A DNA stretch of 64,000 nt from Glandiceps talaboti. Its lineage: Eukaryota; Hemichordata; Enteropneusta; Spengelidae. The first letter of the stretch is position 1; the number at the start of each line of letters is the position of its first letter. Below, piece after piece: positions 27,701 through 39,700 of the stretch. The position numbers and the translations under genes are program-made. The stretch is taken from NCBI RefSeq assembly GCF_964340395.1, contig NC_135568.1, positions 11,680,276 to 11,744,275 of the forward strand. The letters are read 5' to 3'. The notes beneath the pieces are model-generated. The model worked only from the letters and a program-made list of their open reading frames with translations. It was not told where the DNA came from and made no database searches.

Positions 27701-30700
27701 CAGCCAGATGTCCAAGTTGTTATGCAGTATTTTAAGACAGCCAGTTGTCCAAGTTGTTACTCTTAACTGTCAGGACAACTGTTTGTCCAATTTGTTATAC
27801 AAATGTTTCGGACAACCAGTCCAATTTGTTATACAAAATTTTACAGGACAACTCAGCTGTTTGTCCAATTTGTTATACAAAATGACATCTATGGTGTGTT
27901 TCATGACAGATAATTTATGATATTGACAGATGGGCTGGAGTTAGTTGATCAAATGGTATGAGCTTAGGTCAAACCTTAACAAGTGTTAATTCAAGGTCTA
28001 CATCATAAAAGGTATATTTGATAGTCTAGTGCTATCTGGGGCATCAAATCTCAAGATCTCTGTGGTAAAGCCGCGATTTGATACCACAGGTAACTTCTAG
28101 ACTAGTATTCAAATAACCATAAGACTTTGGTTTGAAATAATGTTAGGCCTACTACAGATTAATACTTTGTTTTGAATGCTAGCCAGTGTTTACAAAACAC
28201 AAAAAACAAAACAGCCCCCCCCCCCCCCCCCTCACTTTAGTTTATATATATTCAACCAAGTTTGACAGTTGAAATTACAAGTTTTCAAAAATATGGTGAA
28301 CAGATAGAAAACGTGCACAAAATTAAAAGTTACAGGAAATATTCTAATTTCTAATATAAAAGAGATAGAATAGGCAAAGAAAGAAAACAATCATTGGTCT
28401 GTACGAGACAATATTCATGCTATAATATCAGCTGTATCACTCAGGCTTAGAATCCTGAATAAGGCTGAACAACATGACATATCTTACAGTTTATGTATAT
28501 TATATACATATAAATAAATTGCAATATATGAAAAAAATTACGACGTATGGCAAAAATCCTGTTTATGATAAACAAAAAGTAAACGACAAAAATAAAATAA
28601 TGTGAAAATAAATTAAATATTAAGTGTCATAGAATTGGAACTTTTAATCAAAGGTTTATGAAATGTCATGTGTTCATATCCATAGTACAGATATAGCAAA
28701 GTATGGCATCTCATCTTACAATGTGTTTATTAATAGCAAGCTAACTGTGTTGGTGGTCAGGCCTCTACAATGCCATATTAGGATAGGTAAAAATGAAAGG
28801 CATGTTAGTAGTGTCTACAGATGGACAAACATGTGTCTGTACATCTAGCTGAGATATCTGTAGGCTATGTGGTTAAAGGCCAAGGTTTCAGTCCCAGGTT
28901 CTTTCATTCCATGCTACTTTATCAGTGGATCTATAAGGGTTAGATTAGGTCACTCTTTTGTTGTGGACTTACTTTTTCTATAGCTCTGTCAGACAACTGT
29001 TTTCACATCTAAATTTTAATCCAAAACACAGGGCATTTAACACAGTCTATTTTTATAGTGATTCCCACATCTGTTAGATATAATGAAATTATGTCAAAAA
29101 TGATGGTATGATGGATATCTTGTTTTGATTATTAAAAAATTGAGGTGTGAAAAACCGTAGTCTTGTAGAACCATAGAAAAAAGTTTGTCCAGAACACATT
29201 AGGCAAGTTAGGCAAGTTTTATCACCCCGGTACTGACATGGCATAGCTTAGTTAGGCAAATGTATGACTGATCCAAAGTTAGGCGAGTACTGAGAACAGT
29301 ATGCTATGAAGGATAAATACTGATCCATGCTTAGCTGTCCTGTGCTTATGTGGCTATAGGAAACATAAACCTTTTCTTCACTGTTGATTCCAGGCTGTTA
29401 CGTTTTACAGTATACAGTCAAATGTACCGATAGTCAAATAGGTGTGTTTTTAACAAAATGTTACCCTTTAATGTGTTTTTATTTCACTGATATAGGTCAG
29501 CTTTCACTTGAACATTAGAGGATCACAAGGGAAAAAATTTGATTCAGTTTATATACAGTTAAAAAGAAAAACCTAAATAAAAACAACTTGGAGATTAGTG
29601 CAACCCAACAAATGATAAAGCAATACCAGTTGTCCAGGCTACAAACACAATATGACATAAGGTTATCATTCACGAGTTTACAACCAGCTATGACATGTCA
29701 TGGAGTATGGAGTGTTTGATAGAAGGGTTGTTTTGGTTACATAGTTGAAGTAAAACCTGTTACTTAATATATAACTATTGCCTATCCCAACACTTATTTT
29801 GTGCAGTATTTTTTGAAGACTAGTTGTTTGGTTCTTGTTAAAATACAGCTATTAAACTGTTTGGATATCTATATATATTTTGTTCAAAGTATCTTCCTGA
29901 TAACTGGTTGTTTTGTTCAAAGTATCTTCCTGATAACTGGTTGTTTTGTTCAAAGTATCTTCCTGATAACTGGTTGTTTAGGTAACCTTGTTGAAGAGTT
30001 GTGTTGTATAAGGTCAATATACTATGTTTGTCTTCATCTCTTCAGATAACTGTGTGTATGTGTTGGAATTTATGTCTGTCTGATACTAGTTTTGTCAGAA
30101 TAGAGTCGTTTATCCAGGTAGTAAAGAAATCATGTACGTATGTGGCTAAGGATTAGTGTGCCCTTTACTAAAATAGAGATATTTTATACATGTAGTAAGA
30201 AATAGGGGAACAACAATTTTGTAGCCTGGAATCTAAATCGAAATAACATGGAGTCGCAGTAACACATCAACAAATGATTATCCCTATGTAGTCAATGAGG
30301 GCCCACAGTACAAGGAGATTCTAGTACAATTATTTAGTAGATATTGGTACATACAAAACGATGCTCCCAAGGACTGGTTACAAAGTGTAGTCCTAGTCTA
30401 GATGCTCTTCATGTATACATGTAGAATCATCTCTACATCCCGTAGAGAGAGATCTTGAGCTTCAAAGCCATGGATAAGTTCTAGACTTATCTTCTTGTAT
30501 GATTTCACTGACAAAATGACATTAATATCAGACCCTGGGATTGAATCATAGGCCTTTAACTAACCGAAGTATAACACCTATTTGAGTTGGAACCTTGTAT
30601 TGATCAACTAAGTATTATCTGATTTGATTAGTTAGATGTGGTCTCTCTTATCTCCTCATTGTATTTGTTTTTTGAACTGTAGACGTAATTTCTCATTAAG

Positions 30701-33700
30701 ATGTAAATTGTACATTAAAGAGGGTGTTGAATCAGAATTAGGTATTTGTTCCCACTATTTTGGTAGACAGGTTACACCATGCTAAATTGTAAATAGCAGT
30801 CAATCTGCAATAAAGGAGTTAAAAAAGAATTTCTTATTAATTTATAAAACAGAACTCTTAAGTTATGAGCATTATTGAAAATATTACCATACCTGTGCAA
30901 GCCTAATTTAAGAAAAATTAATGGTGATTTTGAAAATTTTGACTCAATTCTTGGTACCTGTGATAGCATTTTGACTCGATCCTCTGTACCTATGATAGCA
31001 TTTCACTTCATGCTAGAGGGTCAAAATAGAACAGAAGGTCGACTTATTCTCATGTGTGCCTATATATAGTAATGCGTGTGTGGTGTGTGGAGCAGAAGCT
31101 GTAGTGTCAGTGTCGACCAAGAAATCAAAGTTGTTATTTTTATGACAAACCTAGGTGGTAGCATTCTATTGCAGGCACCAAGAATTTCATGCTCAGCAGA
31201 AGCAATGATGTAGACGCACGCTGTTGTGACATAGAATAACCAGGGTATAATTCCCATATTTTCTACTCTAATGCTTACAACTTGACTTGTGTGTGGTATA
31301 ACAAATAGTGTCATTGGTTTGGTGATTTAGGTCAAAATATAACACAGAAAGAGGATCATAAGTTAACTTTATTGTAAAGAATCAAATTGTTTACTATTAC
31401 TGTTGTGGTGATAAATTCTTTGCAATAAATACATTTTCAGTTAAACTTTACATCACATTCTTTTAGAAACCAGTGTGTTTGAATATTGACAAATGACAGC
31501 CATAAAGATGAAAACCATGGAATTGGTTGTCATAAAATGTAATGAATTCACAGTAAACTTGCACCAAACTAGACAATTAAACTTTAAGTGTGTGAGTATA
31601 AAATCAATGGTGAGTGATATTGTCATTGAAGGGTAGCAAAATACTAGTGCAGTGACTTCTGAAATTTTCCAGTCAGTAGAAGATTGTCGCAGATAGGTAA
31701 ATTTTACTTGAGTTCCCCAGGTATACCTGGGTTCCCTACCAGTGTTTTTGTCCATGGTAGTAGAAAGATAAATTTTACTTGAGTTCCCCAGGTATATGCA
31801 GTTTCCCACTAGTGCTTTTGGTCAGGGTGGTAAGTAGATAAAATATATTAGAGTTCATAGGGTTAATAGTTTACTTGGTTTTCACATCAAATGTATGTAC
31901 TAGGTATTGGAATCTATGCAAACTTTATACCAATTCACTCAGTGTGCCCTCAAATGATAGCCAAATTTTGTCTGATAAAAACTGGCATTTCTTGTGAGTC
32001 AAAACATAGTAAGAGATATAGGGGAACACCAAATTGTGGTGTGTCACTAGAAATTGTGTGCATCAGTGGTGCATCAAATTGGCTTAGAGGGTACACTGAA
32101 GTGGCCCCTCCCTCCGCTATTACTGGGGCTCCAGCACTTTAGCAAAAAACACTGTTTTAGTATTTACGTAGCTTAGCATTCATACTGCCCTGTCTCACAG
32201 TAGTTGAAAGACCTAAAGAGCCTTGAAATTGACATGCTTTCAGGCTAGTATTTTGATGATGATGGGAAGGAACTCTTCATCTACTTAGCTGTGAATAGAT
32301 TAAGCGTTGTGTAAGTTTGGACTTGGGTACCTGATGAGGTGTGTCATCTAGCGTTTTGATGATGATGGGAAGGAACCCTTCATCTGCATAGCTGTGAACA
32401 GATTAAACCTTTTGTTAATTTGGACTCAGGGTGTGTTGTTTACAATGATGAGGAGAACCCATCATCTGCATAGCTGTGAAGAGATTAAAGTGCTTTGTAA
32501 GTTGGACTTGAGGTGTGTAGTATAGTATCTGTGTAATAATGAGGAGAACCCATCATCTGCATAGCTATGAACAGATTAAAGTACTTTTGTAAGTTTGATC
32601 TCAGGTAACAAATAAAGAGGAGTCGAGTGTTTTCATAATGATGGGAGGAAATACGTCATCTGCATAGCTGTGAATGGATTAAACTTTTCATAAGATTTGG
32701 CCTCAATAGGTGTGTAGTCTAGTGTCTTTGTGATAATGAGTAGAAAAAAAGTCATCTACATAGCTGTGAATGGATTAGATCTTTTGTAAGTTTGGACTCA
32801 GGTAACAAATAAGAGGAGTCGAGTGTTTTCATGATGATGGGAGGAAATACGTCATCTGCATAGCTGTGAATGGATTAAACTTTTCATAAGATTTGGCCTC
32901 AATAGGTGTGTAGTCTAGTTGTCTTTGTGATAATGAGTAGAAACAAGGCATCTACATAGCTGTGAATGGGTTAGATCTTTTGTAAATTTGGACTCAGGTA
33001 ACAAACAATAGAGAAGTGTTTGTCTGATTCAATAATACCAGGTTGAACAATAGACCCTTTTGTTTAGGGTCTATGTTTCAACAATAGACCCTTTTGTGTA
33101 GGGTCTATGGTTGAACAATAGACCCTTTTGTGTAGGGTCTATGGTTGAACAATAGAAACAATGAGAAGTATGTCTGTAGAGTATCTAAAAATCAAGAAAG
33201 TGTGACTGGTTTACTCTACACACTCTACTATGCTATCATAGTATGATACTGTTACTGGAAAAGAAATGATGTGAATAATTGGAATCAAGGTATTAAGATA
33301 AGGAGCATTTCGGCGTTCCTTGATGCATGTGATGTGTTGGGTTTCATTTGTAGTAATCAGTGGTTTGTAATCATTAGTGGCCATGTTCTATGTTTGCGCT
33401 TCACTGCCTTGCCCTGATTGGGTAGTCTGCAATGCAAATCAGATTGAATAGTTAGTACTCCATTGATAGTCTGATCAAGTTCAGTAGATTTACTCCAGGT
33501 ACACATACACTACTTACACCAGGAATTAGGATTTTATGAAATATTGGAAGCAGTCTGTATTAGAGTTTGTTATACATAATGCATTGGAAAGTAGATATAG
33601 CAACCCTTCCTTGAGACCAGTTTCAAAGTTGTTGTGAATTTTGTAGAAGTTTTGTCCTGGTGATACAAGTTGTATGGATCTTTTCTTCATCTGATCATCA

Positions 33701-36700
33701 AGACAACAACAACAAGGCAACTGGTGTGTGAGTAGCATATTCCTTGCATTTGTACCAGATATGTACAAAGTTGTTTGGAGTTTTTAGAAATTTTGTATCT
33801 GTGTGAATCCACTGTTCATCTGCCTATCAGCAAAACAAGAAGGCAACTGTTGTGTGTGTAATAATATTCCTTGCATTCACACAAAATATGTACAAAGTTG
33901 TTGGCTGTTTTTAGAAATTTGGATCCACTATTTATCTGACCATCACAGAGAACAAAAACAATGCAACTGTTGTGTGTGTAATAATATTCCTTGCATTCAC
34001 ACAAAATATGTACAAAGTTGTTGGCTGTTTTTAGAAATTTGGATCCACTATTTATTTGACCATCACAGAGAACAAGAACAAGGTAACTGTTGTGTGTGTG
34101 TATAATCATATTCCTTGCTTGTCTGAGACCTTACTCCTTTTACAAAGAAAAGTTGGCAAGCAAGCCAATTCCTTGCATTCATACCAAATAGATGCCAGTA
34201 GATCTCTATGGAGAATGTTTACTCAAGTTGACTTCTTAGAAGTATCAGACCAGTTTTAGAATGTAAATCAAACCTAGCATAGCATTCAAAGTATGTTTAT
34301 AGTAAAGGTATAGCAGTGGTAAACCTTTGAGAAAATATTTAGACTGTGGTGATGTTTGCCTAGATTTGTTATCAGGGATGTATTTTTAGATATGTATGAG
34401 TTGTGTTGTACAATAATACATGTCCATGTCAACTCAGCAATCTCAAGATATAAGGTGTCTGTTATGTAACACAATGTAACCTAACTGTACACAGTTTAAC
34501 AGGTGATTGCCTGGTTATTGACAACCAGTTACAGGTGATTGCCTGGTTATTGACAACCAGTTACAGGTGATTGCCTGGTTATTGACATCCAGTTACAAAT
34601 GTGATTGCCTGGTTATTGTCAACCATGTACACAGGTGATTGCCTGGTTATTGACGCCCAGTTACATGTGTGACAAGTGATTGCCTGGATTCTAATTGCAG
34701 GAAGTCAATGACAAGTCTCCTAGACAGGCTATCTACATACATGATACTTGATAGAGCAACCTTGCAGTCACTCTTCACACTTACAAATGAACATGTACAT
34801 TTTAGCTAAAATCACAGATTTTTATAGTGAATTAAAGTAGAATTTACCTGTGCTCCCAAACATTATCAGAGTTCTAGGAACAATTCGACATAGCTTTGAA
34901 ATTTACCAGATTTTATCATACATGTTAAAAGTACCAGACTAGTATTTTAACTTCTCAGTAGATGATCCTCTCCCCATCTGTCACAAATGGTTGAAAACTT
35001 AGCAAGTTGTGTTATTCTTGTAGATTGGCCTGGCTAGGGGCATCAATTCGGAGTAGGCATGTAGATCCCCTCCAACACTTGGCAAGGCTAATACTATATC
35101 AACCCATAGACATTGTCTGTAAACTACCTAACAGGGTGAAAAATAACAAACTTTTTAACGGTGTTGGATTTCAAAGCAAAGGTGCACAAATTAGAATGCT
35201 TTGAAAAGATGTCCCAAGCCGGTAAAGAAAATAAAACAACATGAAAAGAAAACTTTGTAAACTAAACCAAATAGATAGTTACAACTAACAAGAGTTTGAG
35301 TTGTAGCCAGAGGGAGAAGAAAACAATAGACTATATAAACTGTTTATGTAATGCCAGTATTGTGACTTTATTATTGGTGTGTCAAGCCATGTAATTGGAA
35401 CTCTAAACTACAATGTATTGTAATACTACAGCTACAGTTATGAAGCCATAGCCATTGTATAGAAGTGCTGTAATTTGTTGTGTATAAAAGACTGGTAACA
35501 ATGTATCACATTTTGTACAAAATGTATCCAAATTATTATGTACTGTTAAGAACAAGTGATAAAGTGATTCATTGTACAGATGTGATAGTTTGTAATGTGC
35601 AAACACTGGTAACAAAGTATCACATTTTGTACAAAATGTATCCAAAACATCTTAAAGTATAATGACAGAATAACAATTATACAGAAGTGCTGCAGTTGTA
35701 GTGTGCAAACACTGGTAACAAAGTATCACATTTTGTACAAAATGTATCCATGTAACCCTGTATTGTAAAATGTAGTGACAAAGTGATCCCACTGTACAAA
35801 ATTGTGCAAAACACTGGTAACGATGTATTCGGTACATTTGCATGGGTCAAAGGTCACATTCTCCAAGAACAATATTAGCAAGTTTCTGAGTTTACTGATT
35901 ATTTGCAACTCCCGAGCACCTTTTTAATTTGAGAATGAAAAAGATTAAACTACTTGATATAGGCTATTAAACATGTCTTCTTCGTTAGCATAATGCACTA
36001 CTACTCGACTCATATGCAAAAATTAGTCTCTTGGAATGAGTTGAACATCTTAAAATTGTAAACTTTTCTTGTAGCAAAAATAGAGCACATACCATTCAAA
36101 ATACGAATGAGAAACTTTAAAAGTAGGTTTTAGAGTTTCTTTCAATGTGTGTCTATATTGTAATGGAAAATCTCTCAAAAGAATACATACCATTTGGGAT
36201 ATTTAGAGTTCGTTGTTTTTGTTTTTTGAGTATTGGTAATCAGTGTTTGTGTTCCAGATTAGGTTATAAATTGTAAAAAGTGACATCATTCATTGAGTCA
36301 TCTGGATAATGCCAATAATCTCCCATACTTCAAGTTCAGTGGAATGTGTCCCGTTTACTAGTATTGAAGGATTTTCCCACCTCAGTTTGGGATGAAACAA
36401 AGATAGATTTAAATAGGGTTCGAGAGTTTTCTCAGAAAAAACTTGTTTTGGTGCACAACTAGTTTGACTCTATTTCCTAGTGTTGTTGTTGTTGTTGTTG
36501 TTGCTTTGTTTGTTGTTTTGTTGTTTTGTTGTTGTTTTGTTTGTTTGTCATGATTTCTAAAGTTTTATTTTGTATTTATTTGTCTACTTTGTTTTATTCT
36601 ATTTTGTGTGGCAAGCTTAAAACAGCTTTCATGGTTTTGTGGTGAATAAATAAATAAAAATATATTACTAAATAGATAGGGAATGTGCAAACTATTTGAT

Positions 36701-39700
36701 ATGGTCAGATGTTTTGAATGTGGGCCGCATACCACAGTCAGAAAATTTGGAGAGTACCCCTCCTCCCCCAACCACTAACATGAAATGTACTATTCCATAC
36801 GTAAACATGACTAGATTACTAGTAGTGTAAACATTCTTGTCACATTGTAGCCATATTGAATAATCATGATTTATCGATTACCTAGACCCTTGGTTGAGGG
36901 AGATGCGATTTTTAAGGGTACAAGCTACAAGATGGTGTGGGGGTGAGGTGGGGTGCAATACCCTGGTACTTGCACTATATGCAAAAGTGTATAGGATGGA
37001 ATGTAGGGCAGGTGTTACCAGGCCTACCAAACAATTACAGCAAGTATGTGTAGCTGTGAAATTTGATCATTTTGATGTGATTGGTGTCAAGTCACATCTG
37101 AAAATATACTAAGTACTTAGACCCAGTTGCATATGTAGAATAGAGTCTGGAGGGTTATCAGAGTAGAGTTTTGAGAGTGATGGGGTTTTGGAGAATAGAG
37201 TCTGGAGGGTTATCAGAGTAGAGTTTTGAGAGTGACAGGGTTTTGGAGAATAGAGTTTGGAGGGTAATCAGAGTAGAGTTTTGAGAGTGACAGGGTTTTG
37301 GAGAATAGAGTTTGGAGGGTAATCAGAGTAGAGTTTTGAGAGTGATTGGGTTTTAGAGAATAGAGTCTGGAGGGTAAGCAGAGTATAGTTTTGAGAGTGA
37401 TGGGGTTTTGGAGAATAGAGTTTGGAGGGTAATCAGAGTAGTGTTTTGAGAGTGATGGGGTTTTGGAGAATAGAGTTTGGAGGGTAAGCAGAGTAGAGTT
37501 TTGAGAGTGATGGGGTTTTGGAGAATAGAGTCTGGAGGGTAATCAGAGTAGAGTTTTGACAGTGATGGGGTTTTGGAGAATAGAGTCTGGAGGGTAATCA
37601 GAGTAGAGTTTTGAGAGTGATGGGGTTTTAGAGAATAGAGTGGTGGATAAGCAGAGTAGAGTTTTGAGAGTGACAGGGTTTTGGAGAATAGAGTCTGGAG
37701 GGTAATCAGAGTAGAGTTTTGAGAGTGATGGGGTTTTGGAGAATAGAGTGGGGTGTGTAAGCAGAGTAGAGTTTTGAGAGTGATGGGGTTTTGGAGAATA
37801 GAGTCTGGATGGTAAGCAGAGTAGAGTTTTGAGAGTGATGGGGTTTTGGAGAATAGAGTGGGGTGTGTAAGCAGAGTAGAGTTTTGAGAGTGATGGGGTT
37901 TTGGAGAATAGAGTCTGGAGGGTAATCAGAGTAGCGTTTTGAGAGTGACGGGGTTTTGGAGAATAGAGTGGAGGGTAATCAGAGTAGTGTTTTGAGAGTG
38001 ACGGGGTTTTGGAGAATAGAGTTTCGAAGGTAATCAGAGTAGAGTTTTGAGAGTGATGGGGTTTTGGAGAATAGAGTTTGGAGGGTAAGCATAGTAGAGT
38101 TTTGAGAGTGATGGGGTTTTGTAGAATAGAGTCTGGAGGGTAATCAGAGTAGAGTTTTGAGAGTGATGGGGTTTTGGAGAATAGACTTTGGAGGGTAATC
38201 AGAATAGAGTTTTGAGAGTGATGGGATTTTGGAGAATAGAGTTTGGAGGGTAATCAGAGTAGAATTTTGAGAGTGACTAGGTTTTGGAGAATAGAGTTTG
38301 GAGGGTAATCAGAGTAGAGTTTTGAGAGTGATGGGGTTTTGGAGAATAGAGTTTGGAGGGTAATCAGAGTAGAGTTTTGAGAGTGATGGGATTTTGGAGA
38401 ATAGAGTTTGGTGGGTAATCAGAGTAGAGTTTTGAGAGTGATGGGGTTTTGGAGAATAGAGTTTGGAGGGTAATCAGAGTAGAGTTTTGAGAGTGATGGG
38501 GTTTTGTAATCAGAGTAAAGTTTTGAGAGTGATGGGGTTTTGGAGAATAGAGTAAGCAGAGTAGAGTTTTGAGAGTGACAGGGTTTTGGAGAATAGAGTG
38601 GTGGGTAAGCAGAGTAGAGTTTTGAGAGTGACGGGGTTTTGTAATCAGAGTAAAGTTTTGAGAGTGATGGGGTTTTGGAGAATAGAGTGGTGGGTAATCA
38701 GAGTAGAGTTTTGAGAATGATGGGGTTTTGGAGAATAGAGTAAGCAGAGTAGAGTTTTGAGAATGACAGGGTTTTGGAGAATGAACTTTCATTTCTGTCT
38801 CTCAGAGTCTGTGTTTGTGTTTAATCATGTATTAAAACAGGAGTATACATTTCATTTCTTTTACATTTGTGCTAAATATTCGTATTATGTTTATGTTCGA
38901 TCAATCAATCTTTATTATACTCAACACACACTAGCAAAGAGTGTGGTATGGTACAATTCATGAAAAAGATGTAATGAAAAATACAAGGCTCACTATTGAA
39001 GAACATAAAAAAAGTATACAAGCAACTTTCATCTGCTGCACAGAGCTACTGGAGGATACATAGTATTACTGAAATCACTAGAATGTCTGGTTCAAACAAT
39101 GTTAACCGTAACATGGACAACCCACAAAGTAAAATTGGAATGGCAAAGTTGAATAACATATTAAAGCACAAAACAAACAAAATAAACTGGAACAAAACAA
39201 AGTTTAATGTAATTCCACAAATCATGAGTGCGTAGCAATAAAAAAAAAACAAGATAAAATTGGAACAACATACAACTAAGAACCACTATATCACATCATA
39301 AAATTTTGAAAGAGGTGTTTAAAATTAAGTCAGTACACTTGAGACAAGGTTTGAAATGCACCAAGTATGTCAAACAGGTGATTATGGAATGTAGTACAAG
39401 GTCACCTATAGGTCACAGGAGGTCATATCAGGTCATTTAAGGTCATTGAGGAGAGTTCACAGCTATGGACTGTGATTGAAATAACACCATAAAATGTGAT
39501 TTTGTATGCAAATAAGTGATTCAAGACACAAGTCAGAATAATACTTACCATACTCTTATGATATTACAATATGATTTGTTTATTCCAAATGAGTGAATCT
39601 TCTTACAAATCTATAAACTTTAATATGTCTAACCAGTGATTTTACAAAGGGTTCCAAGTAGGTGAAATTGTTAAACCTTGAAATGTTAATTATTGGGAAT

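Noticed and set aside
29801-30049. 82-codon frame with an 11-residue repeat
   Set aside because: It is a translation of the 33-bp repeat, with no splice context linking it to the gene.
33803-34109. Pair of ~100-codon frames on opposite strands
   Set aside because: They reflect a 120-bp tandem repeat whose period is divisible by three.
35403-35908. Several 60-80 codon frames on both strands
   Set aside because: They reflect the ~115-bp repeat with a palindromic TTTTGTACAAAA core.
38364-38792. 142-codon minus-strand frame with [14 protein letters not shown]-like repeats
   Set aside because: It arises from the 55-bp satellite; the frame is kept only locally and there is no homology signal.
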